From Rhizobium favelukesii (lineage in GTDB: Bacteria; Pseudomonadota; Alphaproteobacteria; Rhizobiales; Rhizobiaceae): a stretch of 25,389 bases of DNA. Positions 9,201 to 17,009 of the stretch are shown piece by piece. How positions within the stretch are numbered: the stretch's first letter is position 1; every line of letters begins with the position of its first letter. The stretch spans positions 1-25,389 of the forward strand of contig NZ_CBYB010000036.1 of assembly GCF_000577275.2 (NCBI RefSeq). Reading direction: 5' to 3'. The notes under the pieces are model-generated. The model had not been told where the DNA came from. It ran no database searches and saw only the letters and a program-made list of their open reading frames with translations. A program made the translations under genes and the position numbers.

Positions 9201-9257
9201 ACCGCCCGCGTCAAGGGAGGCTTTCGCCCGGCGGAGCCGGCCCTTGACGCGGGCGGT
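9201..9257. terminator. perfect 17-bp hairpin downstream of DUF3991 gene
   Basis: ACCGCCCGCGTCAAGGG (9201-9217) pairs perfectly with 9241-9257, leaving a 23-base loop that contains an inner GGCT/AGCC stem (9219-9222 with 9234-9237). It begins 26 bases after the DUF3991 stop. There is no T-run, so it is not a standard intrinsic terminator; it could be a 3'-end stabilising structure, a bidirectional terminator or a protein-binding site. Confidence 0.55.
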
Positions 9258-9587
9258 CACGATGCCGGCGGCTCGGAAGGGGTCATAGCGGACTGAAAAG
9301 AAGACGGCGAGGTCGAGAGGACGGCGCCGCACTTCGGTCCGAAAACGCCCTCTCCCGCAATCGCCAAGGTTTTTCAGGGTGGCCAAATGGCGTATGAACA
9401 GTCTCCGCTCTAGGTTCAGATACCGTCGCAAGCCGGGCTCGCATGACGCGGGTTGGAGAAGCGATACAATGATTCACCCTTCAGGCCGACTACCCTCGGA
9501 TCCTTCAGACTCTCCGGGCGAATGTCGCAAGACGCTGCATTACGTTTAAGGCAATCTTGAAGCGACCGGCGCCTGCGGATGTGCCGT
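9258..9587. other. no supported gene
   Basis: No open frame here has a recognisable family or ribosome site. The stretch separates the hairpin after the DUF3991 gene from the end of the leftward LuxR-type gene, so it lies between two converging units. Confidence 0.4.
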
Positions 9588-9788
9588 TTAGTCGGATTGT
9601 CTGAGCTTCTCTTTCTCAAGCGCCTGTTCTATGGATCCGGCATTGAGCGAAACAACCGCGCGCTCCAGATAAAGCTCGATTTCGGCGATATTCTTACCCT
9701 CGATCAACGCGATCTCAGCAAGGGTCCTGCCTCGCGATACCCACCAAAGGCAGGTTCTTTCAAACGGGGAGAGCATCCTTGTCTTCAT
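9588..9788 (-). CDS. small LuxR-type helix-turn-helix protein
   Basis: The 66-residue product reads LSPFERTCLWWVSRGRTLAE, then IALIEGKNIAEIELYLERAV and a C-terminal helix ending KEKLRQSD. This fits the four-helix LuxR/GerE DNA-binding domain: the leading 'LSxxERxxLxWVxxGxT' helix, the HTH, and a final 'A...L' helix. There is no receiver or autoinducer-binding domain, so it is a stand-alone HTH protein, a size known in rhizobia. The start is ATG 9788; the ribosome site is poor and the second ATG at 9776 lies too close to AAGG to be better. The recognition helix is divergent (Glu/Asn rich). It points the same way as the nag-type operon that ends 80 bases upstream. Its target is unknown. Confidence 0.5.
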   Translation of the reverse strand: MKTRMLSPFERTCLWWVSRGRTLAEIALIEGKNIAEIELYLERAVVSLNAGSIEQALEKEKLRQSD

Positions 9789-9870
9789 GGCAAATCGGTC
9801 CCGTTCTTCATACGGTAGAAACTCGCCATCGACTGCGCGACTGCAGGCGCGGCCATTGGAATGCGTTCAG

Positions 9871-10514
9871 CTAATGCTCAGCGGGTTTCCGCACAGAAAA
9901 CATGGCCTTTACCAAAGGAGAAACTCCAAAAACTCGACTTAAAATCACATTTGAACGTTGGCTTCGAAAACCCTCCGTCCAGCTATCTAGCTTGACTTCC
10001 AGTTCCAGCTCGGGCGTCAGCAGTACAAAATCGGCGTCGGCTCCAGCCACAGACCGGCCTTTTTGCTTAGCAATACGCCACGGCGTCGGCGGGATAGGCT
10101 GAGCCATCCGAAACGCTTCCTCCAGTGGAAGCCCGCGCCTTTCATGCACAAAACGCACGGAGGAGAGCATGTCGGCGCCGGCGAGGGTGCCGTCATAAAC
10201 CGTCAGTCGTCCGCCGTCGCGCAAAATTTCGCGGCCGTTCAAGCGTGTCATGTCGGTGGCGATGGTCGACATCGCATCGGTTACCAGGAAAATCTGGCCG
10301 GGGCCTTGTTTGCTTCGGATTGCGATGCCCATCGCTGCCGGGACGACATGGAAGCCATCGGCGATTATCCCCGCAAATAATGTCCCGGTCGCCAGCGCAG
10401 CGCCGACGACACCTGGGTCGCGGTTCGCCCGGCCTCGACAACAAGAGCGGCATCGTCATGCCATTCCATGCCGTCGAAGATCCGAGCGCCCTTTATTTGT
10501 AGGTTCGAACTCAT
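9871..10514 (-). pseudogene. nagA: N-acetylglucosamine-6-phosphate deacetylase, internal deletion
   Basis: NagA hydrolyses GlcNAc-6-phosphate to GlcN-6-phosphate and acetate. ATG 10514 overlaps the upstream SIS gene's TGA (ATGA), and the N terminus SSNLQIKGARIFDGMEWHDD is normal. After about 37 codons the frame is lost and homology resumes in another frame with ALATGTLFAGIIADGFHVVP, GPGQIFLVTDAMS (catalytic Asp), DGTLAGADMLSSVRF and AGADADFVLLTPELE. Roughly 170-200 residues are missing, including the first metal-binding Glu and His residues. The extreme C terminus is also unusual, running into SQRSNVILSRVFGVS. This cannot be a sequencing error: a large internal deletion is needed. The operon therefore lacks its own deacetylase. 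Confidence 0.85.
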
Positions 10515-11545
10515 CGCGTTTCCGTGACCTTCTTCAGGTTTGCGGGTGCATCCGGATTGTGGCCTCGCGAACGTGACCAGGCCTCCACAAAACCATAAAA
10601 TGGCACGATTAGCGCCAGCGCATCGGTGATCGGGTGACCGGTCTCGACGAAGGGCAGGGGATTTGCCGTTGCTGAAAGGGGCGAGGTGATATGGACGAAG
10701 GCGCCCTTGGCAACCAGTTCGTCAGCCACTTCCGCGACCGAACCTTCGGCGGCGTCGCGGGCCGCAAGCGCCAGTATCGGAAAACGCGGTCCGACGAGTG
10801 CGACGGGTCCGTGCAGCACTTCCGCCGCGGAAAAGGCCTCGGCATGAATCCCGGTCGTCTCCTTGAACTTCAACGCCGCTTCGTTGGCGATCGCCAGTGC
10901 CGGGCCGCGACCCAGCACATAGATGGATTCGGCTTCACCGGCGTCGGCGGCAAATTCCCGCCATTCGAGTTTCGCCGCTGCGGCAAAGTGCATCGGTAGA
11001 TCCGCCACCGCGCATTTAAGCGCAGAATCCCCCGTCCACTCTCCCAGCACCGCAAGGCCCGCAACGATGGAGTTGACATAGGATTTGGTGGCGGCTACTG
11101 CATTTTCCGGGCCGGCCAGAATGTCGACGGAATGGTTGCAGGCTTCCGCAAGCGGCGAGGGCAGCGTATTCGTCAGAGCGATCGAGGTGGCGCCGGCGCG
11201 CGTGGCTGAGTCGGCCAGGGCGACAATATCGGGGCTTTTACCGGATTGCGAGATCGCGATGGCTGCGCCGCGACTAAGGTTGAGCTCGGTGCCGTAGATT
11301 GACGCAAGCGAGGGTCCAATCGAAGCGACGGGCAATTTGGCCGTGAGCTCGATCGCATACTTCAGGAACAAGGCAGCATGGTCGGAGGAGCCTCGCGCGA
11401 CTGTGACGACGAATGCGGGATCCTTGGTGCGCAAAGCCGCGCCGGCGGCAGCGAAGTCTTTCACTAAGCGATCAAGCAATCTGGCAGCAGCTTCTGGAAT
11501 TTCGTCGATCTCTCGGCGCATGTTCGTCTGCACGGTGGCCTGCAT
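10511..11545 (-). CDS. SIS-domain glucosamine-6-phosphate deaminase/isomerase (GlmS-isomerase-like)
   Basis: The 344-residue protein has two SIS sugar-isomerase domains and no glutaminase domain. Visible motifs are VVTVARGSSDHAALFLKYAI, AISQSGKSPDIVAL (phosphate-binding Ser/Thr loop), AATKSYVNS, LKFKETTGIHAEAFSAAEVL with the catalytic Glu, HGPVAL, and the C-terminal NPDAPANLKKVTETR tail typical of GlmS isomerase domains. Such stand-alone proteins (NagB-II, AgaS, GlmD types) convert GlcN-6-P to fructose-6-P plus ammonia. ATG 11545 follows AGGA at 8 bases, 31 bases after the GntR gene. Its stop overlaps the nagA start, indicating translational coupling. It acts in the cytoplasm on the phosphorylated amino sugar. 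An aldose-ketose isomerase for another phosphosugar is the alternative. Confidence 0.85.
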   Translation of the reverse strand: MQATVQTNMRREIDEIPEAAARLLDRLVKDFAAAGAALRTKDPAFVVTVARGSSDHAALFLKYAIELTAKLPVASIGPSLASIYGTELNLSRGAAIAISQSGKSPDIVALADSATRAGATSIALTNTLPSPLAEACNHSVDILAGPENAVAATKSYVNSIVAGLAVLGEWTGDSALKCAVADLPMHFAAAAKLEWREFAADAGEAESIYVLGRGPALAIANEAALKFKETTGIHAEAFSAAEVLHGPVALVGPRFPILALAARDAAEGSVAEVADELVAKGAFVHITSPLSATANPLPFVETGHPITDALALIVPFYGFVEAWSRSRGHNPDAPANLKKVTETR

Positions 11546-11576
11546 GATAGGGATCCTGTCTTGTGAGAAGTGCGGT

Positions 11577-12341
11577 TCAGTTTTCGAGAAAGGTGAGTTC
11601 GGTGACGAAGCCGTCGGCATCGCCTCGGAAAAGGCAGCGGGTGAATTCTATCGCGCGGCCCGAAGCAAGATAGGCGACGCGCTTCGTCAAGAGACCGGCC
11701 GTTCCAATGGTGCCGCCGAGCATGTTGGCGTCCGGGTCTTCGATGTTGCATGCGAAAATGCGCTCGATCGCTCGGACGGGTCTAAAGTCTGCGTCCACGG
11801 GTGTTTTGTCGGTCGAGGAGGTAACGCTAAGCGAGTCGGGCAGGAACTCCGAGGAAATACATATGCGTTCGATAGCAAGCGGCCGGCCCGCCGAACTCCG
11901 CAAGCGCGTGAGGCGCGTGACGCGGCTGTCGCCGGACAGGCCGAGTGTCATCATCTCCTCTGATGCGGGATGCGACGTGCTGCGCTCGATCCACACGACT
12001 TCCGTGTCCGATCCGCGCCAGGAGACCTCACCTGTCAAAGACACCGCGCATGACAGAGGCTGATCTGCGCGGAGGGCTGAGCCGGAAACGAAGGTTCCCG
12101 AGCCGGGTCGACGAACCAAAAGCCCGTGGCGTACGAGATGGTCGATTGCCTTGCGGACCGTGACACGGCTGACGTGGACATGTGCAGCCAGATCCCGCTC
12201 GGGATAAAGAACATCGCCCTCTTTGAGTTTACCCGAGAGGATTGGCTCTTCAAGCGCCAGGCGAAGCCTATGATAGAGCGGACCGGCGCCCCTGATGTCT
12301 ATGCCCCATCGTGGAGGCATGGCCGCAAGCCTGTCACTCAT
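11577..12341 (-). CDS. GntR-family (HutC/UTRA type) transcriptional regulator
   Basis: 254 residues from ATG 12341, which overlaps the kinase stop as ATGA. The N-terminal winged helix reads PLYHRLRLALEEPILSGKLK, then DVLYPERDLAAHVHVSRVTV and RKAIDHLVRHGLLVRRPGSG. The C-terminal UTRA ligand-binding domain shows SGDSRVTRLTRLRSSAGRPL, AIERICISSEFLPD and ends FTRCLFRGDADGFVTELTF. Regulators of this shape (NagQ/NagR/DasR type) usually respond to amino-sugar phosphates. Encoded inside the catabolic operon, it probably represses or autoregulates it. A second, ROK-type regulator lies just beyond the operon, so the locus has two candidate sensors. Family call is firm; the effector is inferred from context. 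Confidence 0.88.
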   Translation of the reverse strand: MSDRLAAMPPRWGIDIRGAGPLYHRLRLALEEPILSGKLKEGDVLYPERDLAAHVHVSRVTVRKAIDHLVRHGLLVRRPGSGTFVSGSALRADQPLSCAVSLTGEVSWRGSDTEVVWIERSTSHPASEEMMTLGLSGDSRVTRLTRLRSSAGRPLAIERICISSEFLPDSLSVTSSTDKTPVDADFRPVRAIERIFACNIEDPDANMLGGTIGTAGLLTKRVAYLASGRAIEFTRCLFRGDADGFVTELTFLEN

Positions 12342-13219
12342 ACGATCGCCTTCAGATGCCTGAAGCGCGAGACCGCCAGGGCTACGGCCCCCGTCAGTGC
12401 ATCGCCCACGGGTGTGGCCAGTAGATTTTGATGCCGTGCGGCGATCCATGACGGATAGAGCGGCCCCAACCCACCGAGCAGGCAAATCTTCTGTGTCCCT
12501 CGTGCGACGAGACGATCCAGCACTTCGTCAACTGAAACAGCGGCTTCTTTCAACAGGCGCGCGGCAACGGCATCGCCCTGTTTCGCATGCTCGAATACCC
12601 GCGGCGCATAACGACCGAAGTCACCGGGCTTTGCCTGACGCGCAAACTCGACAATATTCCGTGGATCGTTTTTGAATTCCGCAAGGACGGAGCCGCTCAC
12701 TCCGGAAATAGCATGGATGCCGTCGTGAGCCAGCAGCGTTTCTTGCAGAAGCGCATGTCCTATACGAGCGCCGCTGCCAAGGTCGCCGATCGTAAAGCCC
12801 CATCCGCCAATGTAAGTCACCGTATTGCGCTGGCGTGAGATGTAGATCGTGCCGGTTCCTAAAATGGCGACAGCTCCGTCGTCATTGCCAAGCGCACCTT
12901 GTAGCGCGATAAGCCCGTCTGACTCGATGTCTGCCTCGGGGAAGGGCAGCCGGTTTTTTACGTGGCGAACCGCGTCGCCGACATTGTTGCCCGCAACGCC
13001 GAGAACTGCACGCGCCGAGCCGATACAACGCGCATCAATACCTTCCGCGTTGAAAGCCGCACGGGTCGCATCGGCAATGCTCTCAAGCGCCGTATCCGGA
13101 TCAGAGAGAATATTGGCTGGGCCGGATTGGGCCCGCGCAAGAATACGTCCGTCTGGACCGGCAACCGCCGCACGGCAGCTCGTGCCTCCGCCATCGATTC
13201 CAATCAGGTAGATCGTCAT
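12338..13219 (-). CDS. BadF/BadG-type N-acetylglucosamine/glucosamine kinase
   Basis: 293 residues with the actin-like ATPase fold. The phosphate-1 loop is LIGIDGGGTSCRAAV, the conserved ALGNDDGAVAILGTGTIYIS block supplies phosphate-2, and WGFTIGDLGSGARIGHALL and KICLLGGLGPLYP follow (adenosine motif). This is the family of NagK/GspK-type kinases that use ATP to make GlcNAc-6-P or GlcN-6-P in the cytoplasm. ATG 13219 follows AGGGA; a longer upstream frame lacks a better start. It is the first gene of the leftward operon and is driven by the promoter-like site at 13298-13324. Since the binding-protein transporter does not phosphorylate its cargo, a kinase is needed before deacetylation or deamination. 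Exact sugar is unproved. Confidence 0.85.
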   Translation of the reverse strand: MTIYLIGIDGGGTSCRAAVAGPDGRILARAQSGPANILSDPDTALESIADATRAAFNAEGIDARCIGSARAVLGVAGNNVGDAVRHVKNRLPFPEADIESDGLIALQGALGNDDGAVAILGTGTIYISRQRNTVTYIGGWGFTIGDLGSGARIGHALLQETLLAHDGIHAISGVSGSVLAEFKNDPRNIVEFARQAKPGDFGRYAPRVFEHAKQGDAVAARLLKEAAVSVDEVLDRLVARGTQKICLLGGLGPLYPSWIAARHQNLLATPVGDALTGAVALAVSRFRHLKAIV

Positions 13220-13297
13220 GGGCCCGGTTCCCTCAGGGCAAGGTAGTTCGACGCAACGCCGTTGAGCCGCGCTCATCACACCGCTTGTTCGTACGTG

Positions 13298-13324
13298 CGT
13301 CGCACAAACATACTGGATTGTCAA
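13298..13324 (-). promoter_or_regulatory. promoter/operator of the kinase operon
   Basis: On the minus strand TTGACA (13324-13319) is followed by nine bases and then GTTTGTGCGACG (13309-13298), about 80 bases before the kinase start. The same TTGACA-N9-GTTTGTGCGACG string precedes the transport operon. A GACGCA hexamer 17 bases after TTGACA could be the -10. Continuing into 13286, the site makes an imperfect inverted repeat, TGTTTGTGCG with CGTACGAACA. I infer an operator for a shared regulator. Confidence 0.65.
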
Positions 13325-13371
13325 TTGGAAACAGAAGAGGATACGATCACCTAACTCAAGGAACCTTCAAT

Positions 13372-13831
13372 CTTTCCTGCAGACACCGAGCGCCATGCCA
13401 TCTGGAAATGCTCATGCGCAAAGACGTCGACGGCTTCGTCGCTCAGGATTGGACGGTTTGCTCCATCCTTCAAGTTTGACGGGTTTTGCGGACTGGATGC
13501 GAAGGGCTCGCTCGATCCCGCAGGTTGGGAAGTACGGTTTCCAACAGTCGAAGCCTACCGTGATGCGTGGCTCGGAGATTGCCTAGCGCTCGGCTTCCAC
13601 CCGATATGCCGAGGACCGCAGAGAGGCTCTTTACCGGGCATCAAATATGCTGGACATCCGCGTGGAACGGCAAACGGCGACCGCTCGGAAGACTTTCAAC
13701 GACGCAATTGCTCTTGCGGAAGGAGGCTCTCAGATATTGAACTGGCAATCGGTGTTCTTTTGCACCAAGGAGGGGGAGCTTGGAAAATAACCGGCTTTGT
13801 GGGTTTCCTGCCGGTCTCACTTAAAGCCTGA
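13372..13831 (+). pseudogene. decayed NTF2/SnoaL-like small protein gene
   Basis: The three plus-strand frames, read in turn, give a coherent protein. They are MLMRKDVDGFVAQDWTV (from ATG 13408), then PSFKFDGFCGLDAKGSLDPA plus GWEVRFPTVEAYRDAWLGDC, then RYAEDRREALYRASNMLDIR plus FNDAIALAEGGSQILNWQSV, then WKITGFVGFLP with TGA at 13831. The last block is the typical closing strand of NTF2-like folds ('GxWKIxGFxGxLP'). At least three frame changes are needed, so this is a decayed gene. The family assignment is from fold-like pattern only. It sits between the two sugar operons and may once have belonged to the locus. The start position is approximate. Confidence 0.55.
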
Positions 13832-13939
13832 GCGTCTTCTTAGCGCGTTGTTGCGCTGCTGACGGGACGCTGGCGCTGCCTCCCGCCAAACAGCCACTTT
13901 TCAGCTGTTGCTTTAGCGAGCCGAATACATCCTGTCGCC

Positions 13940-15199
13940 TTAGATGACCACTTTAAGATGGCTTGATAAAACCAGACCTGCGGCTCCACGTAGCGCCGTA
14001 TGCCCTTCGCCTATACCATTCACCGTTATGGAAATTTCCTGACCTGGTCTCTTCACCACCATCTGCTCGACATGCCGTCTGATCCGCTCTGCAGCCTTTG
14101 TCCCGCCTCCGGCGACGTCTCCATGGAGGACGTAGGAGTTAAGGGATAATGTTTGCTGTAGGTTAACGATGCCGAAAGCTACATTGCGCGCGTAGCGGTC
14201 GAGAAGATCATCGGCTGCCTTCGAGCCCTCGTCCGCTTCCTTGACAAGGCGAGCACAGGTGATGCTTGCCGGCTGCGGCAAACCCGTCCGGGCGGCCTCT
14301 TTTCGCAGCCAGGGAAGGGCAGCCACGGTCTCCCAGCAGCCATGCTTTCCACAATTGCAAAGTGCGCCATCGATCTGGACCACGCTATGACCGAGTTCGC
14401 CGCCGGAACCAGCAAGTCCGCGGTAGACTTTGCCATCGATGAAGAAGGCTCCGCCGAGAACCTCACCGGTATAGACCGCCGCAAAATTTTGTTGGCCACG
14501 TCCGGGTCCAAACCATCGGTCACCGACAAGCAAGGCACGGGGGTGATGATCGATGACAACCGGGAGAGAGAAGTGTTCTTGTAATATGGCTACAAGGGGA
14601 AGGCCCGTCAGAACGGGAGCAAGGTTGACAGTGAGAATGACCCCATTGTCGCTGTCGATCATTCCAGCGGACGCCACGCCAATGCCGAATGGTGCCTGCT
14701 GGGCTTGAGACAGGGTAGAAGTAAGTGTCTTTGTCATAACCGCTATTAATGCTTGCTTGTCGCCAAACGGATCGAACTCGGCTTTCGTCACGGCCTTGAT
14801 CTCACCGGTTAACGCGACGAGGCAGGCCTGCATCGTGCCGGGCAGAAGGAGGACTGCGCCGAGCATCGGTGCATCAGGGTTGAAATAAAGCGGACGAGCC
14901 GGCTTGCCGCCTTTGACGTCGGAAGGCGACGCATCCCCCTCGACAAGAAGCCGGTCCTCGATCATTGGCTGCACGATACCGGTTATCGTCGTGCGGTTGA
15001 CGCCTGCAAGCCGGGCGAGATCTGCCCGACTTTTTGGCCCGTTATCATATAACGCTTGCAGAACTCGACCCCGGTTGATGGCGCCAAGTGCTGATTGCGA
15101 GACAAGCGTCACGTTGCTGCCATTCTCGCCGGCAGGGACTTCTCTGCTCGTTGGCGTGCGCTGGCCCAACGAATAGGACGGCTGGCTCTCAAATTTCAA
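13940..15199 (-). CDS. ROK-family transcriptional regulator (NagC/XylR type)
   Basis: 419 residues. A winged helix-turn-helix reads INRGRVLQALYDNGPKSRAD, LARLAGVNRTTITGIVQPMI, EDRLLVEG. The ROK sugar-binding fold follows: GIGVASAGMIDSDNGVIL, VVIDHHPRALLVGDRWFG, GGELGHSVVQ with the EXGH-type signature, and the zinc cluster CNCGKHGCWE. The start is TTG 15199, after GGAGA at 6-7 bases; a GTG about 28 codons in is the alternative. It is transcribed away from the transport operon. ROK regulators of the XylR group bind AGTTTGT-type palindromes, and the transport promoter carries exactly such arms (AGTTTGT/ACAAACT), so I infer this protein represses both sugar operons until its ligand binds. Confidence 0.87.
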   Translation of the reverse strand: MKFESQPSYSLGQRTPTSREVPAGENGSNVTLVSQSALGAINRGRVLQALYDNGPKSRADLARLAGVNRTTITGIVQPMIEDRLLVEGDASPSDVKGGKPARPLYFNPDAPMLGAVLLLPGTMQACLVALTGEIKAVTKAEFDPFGDKQALIAVMTKTLTSTLSQAQQAPFGIGVASAGMIDSDNGVILTVNLAPVLTGLPLVAILQEHFSLPVVIDHHPRALLVGDRWFGPGRGQQNFAAVYTGEVLGGAFFIDGKVYRGLAGSGGELGHSVVQIDGALCNCGKHGCWETVAALPWLRKEAARTGLPQPASITCARLVKEADEGSKAADDLLDRYARNVAFGIVNLQQTLSLNSYVLHGDVAGGGTKAAERIRRHVEQMVVKRPGQEISITVNGIGEGHTALRGAAGLVLSSHLKVVI

Positions 15200-15340
15200 T
15201 TTTCATCTCCAATCTGCCGGATCCCTTTGTAGCCTGTACAGTCTCGAACGGCCAGACAGCATAAGGCCTTTCCCATGACGCAATTGGATGGCGGCGGCGC
15301 GTCGCGGTTGATGCCCGCAAATTTTCAGTGCGGCAACTTC

Positions 15341-15375
15341 TTGACACTATCATAAGTTTGTGCGACGTACAAACT
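15341..15375 (+). promoter_or_regulatory. promoter/operator of the transport operon
   Basis: TTGACA (15341-15346) is followed by nine bases and GTTTGTGCGACG (15356-15367). A perfect inverted repeat with arms AGTTTGT (15355-15361) and ACAAACT (15369-15375) and a 7-base centre overlaps the expected -10 region; GACGTA lies 17 bases after TTGACA. A regulator bound here would block polymerase. A further CAAACT half-site lies near 15391-15396. The first gene starts about 110 bases downstream. Confidence 0.7.
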
Positions 15376-15484
15376 AACTGCTGACAAAAGCAAACTAGGG
15401 GTAACAATCTCAGTATCTACAGCGGAAGCCAAGGGCTGCGCTGACCGGTCGGGGTTGGATTACAGATCAACTGAGGAGGCTCTT

Positions 15485-16942
15485 ATGACGATCGATATCG
15501 GAAATATGTCGCGACGTGACCTGCTGAAAAGCGCTTCCGTCGCAGCTCTTGTGGCTGGCGCGGGTTCGTTGGCCATTCCACGGCGAGGTGCCGCACAGGA
15601 TGCGAACACGGTCCGCGTCCTGTCCGTTGAAGACCCATTCTTCTTCTCGATGAAGGCGCTGGTGCCGGAATACGAGAAGGAAACCGGCATCAAGGTGGAA
15701 TTGGAGAGCCTCTCCTATGACGCCCTTCAGTCGCGCCTCGTGTCGGCCTTTGTCGCCAAGACCTCGGACGCCGATGTCATAGTTGTTGACCAGATGTGGC
15801 TCGGGCAGTACCTCGACAATGGCTGGATCATCTCGCTGAACGATTTTATTGCCAAGGACAGCGAATTCGACCTTTCCGACTTCATCCCGGAGGTCCTCTA
15901 CTCCTCGAACATGTGGCGCGGCCAGGTCGGCACACTGCCGGTTGCCGCCTATGCGCAGGGGGTCATGTATCGCAAGGACGTCTTTGACGAGCTTGGTATC
16001 GCAGCGCCGCCGACCGAAACGTCGGAAGACTGGACCTGGACGAAATACGTCGACACACTGAAGTCGATGGAAGGCAAGTCATTCGCCGGCAAGCCGCTGT
16101 TTCCAACCGTCGTTTGCGGTTCCCAGCCGTCGCCGATCGTCCATATGTTCACGCAGGTTTCGGCAAGCCACGGGGCGAACTGGTTCAAATCGTTCCCGGC
16201 CGCCCCGTGGGATTTCTCCCCACAACTGACAAGCCCCGCTTGGATCAAGTCTGTCGAAGTCTACAGGCAGCTCTACAAGCTGTCTCCGCCTGAAGCGATC
16301 AACTATGTCTGGTTCGACGCCGGCACCCGGTTTGCCAAGGGCGACATCGGCATGTTCTACTGGTGGACCCCGTACTTCTATCTGATCAAGAATTCCGGTT
16401 ACATGACCGGCAAGAAATCGGACGTAATGGACAGGTACGCAACGGCGGCCTTGCCGAAAGCCGAGGGCGTGCCTCAGACAGTCAGCCTCGGCGGCTGGAG
16501 CCTTGGCATCCCGTCCAGTTCCGAAAGACAAGAGGCCGGCTACGCCTTCATCAAATGGGCGACCTCGAAGGCCACGCAGAAGAAAATGGCTCTTTGGCCG
16601 GACCTCAACTATCAGTTCTCCGACTTTGCGCGCGCTTCGCTCTATGAGGACGAAGAGGTCAAGGCGATCTATCCTTACCTCGATGTGCAGTATGCAATGA
16701 TGAAGCAGGGAAATGGCAAGGTCACACGTCCGCCTGTTCCTGGTTATACGGCCGTCGAAAGTGTGCTGGGCCTCACACTGAACCAGCTCCTGACCGGCAG
16801 CGAAGAACCGAAGACCGGCCTCGAGCGCGCCAACAGCCTGTTCGAGAGCATCCTCAAGGGCAATCTCATGATCCCCTACCAGAAGGATAGCTACGCGGAT
16901 ACTCTCCATGGGGCCAAAGCCCTAATCGCCAAGAAGAAATAG
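15485..16942 (+). CDS. ABC sugar transporter, periplasmic binding protein (Tat-exported)
   Basis: 485 residues from ATG 15485, with GAGGAGG five bases upstream; the longer frame from 15455 has no such site. A twin-arginine signal (MSRRDLLKSASVAALVAGAG) precedes a likely cleavage near GAAQD. The mature part is a type 1 extracellular solute-binding protein: VLSVEDPFFFSMKALVPEYE, VIVVDQMWLGQYLDNGWI, GTLPVAAYAQGVMYRKDVFD, GDIGMFYWWTPYF and SLGGWSLGIPSSSERQEAGY. Many Trp/Tyr residues fit carbohydrate stacking. It captures the sugar in the periplasm for the two permeases that follow. Amino-sugar specificity is inferred from the kinase and deaminase operon next door. A hairpin after its stop likely raises its yield relative to the permeases. 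Confidence 0.9.
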   Translation: MTIDIGNMSRRDLLKSASVAALVAGAGSLAIPRRGAAQDANTVRVLSVEDPFFFSMKALVPEYEKETGIKVELESLSYDALQSRLVSAFVAKTSDADVIVVDQMWLGQYLDNGWIISLNDFIAKDSEFDLSDFIPEVLYSSNMWRGQVGTLPVAAYAQGVMYRKDVFDELGIAAPPTETSEDWTWTKYVDTLKSMEGKSFAGKPLFPTVVCGSQPSPIVHMFTQVSASHGANWFKSFPAAPWDFSPQLTSPAWIKSVEVYRQLYKLSPPEAINYVWFDAGTRFAKGDIGMFYWWTPYFYLIKNSGYMTGKKSDVMDRYATAALPKAEGVPQTVSLGGWSLGIPSSSERQEAGYAFIKWATSKATQKKMALWPDLNYQFSDFARASLYEDEEVKAIYPYLDVQYAMMKQGNGKVTRPPVPGYTAVESVLGLTLNQLLTGSEEPKTGLERANSLFESILKGNLMIPYQKDSYADTLHGAKALIAKKK

Positions 16943-16954
16943 AGTTCTCCTCGG

Positions 16955-16980
16955 GCCGGCGCGACAGCGATCGCGCCGGC
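16955..16980 (+). terminator. intercistronic hairpin after binding-protein gene
   Basis: GCCGGCGCGA (16955-16964) pairs perfectly with TCGCGCCGGC (16971-16980) around a six-base loop, 12 bases after the binding-protein stop. There is no T-run. Such stems commonly protect the upstream mRNA or cause partial termination, giving more binding protein than permease. Confidence 0.6.
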
Positions 16981-17009
16981 AGCCAACGGAAGAAGAACTG
17001 GATTTGGCA

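Noticed and set aside
11337..11963. 208-codon plus-strand open frame
   Set aside because: It is antisense to the well-supported SIS and GntR genes, with no motifs; a GC-driven shadow.
16079..16909. 276-codon minus-strand open frame
   Set aside because: Antisense to the binding-protein gene; no motifs and no ribosome site.
16955..16980. Hairpin as full operon terminator
   Set aside because: It has no T-run, and the downstream permease genes are in the same direction and need transcription, so partial termination or mRNA protection is more likely.
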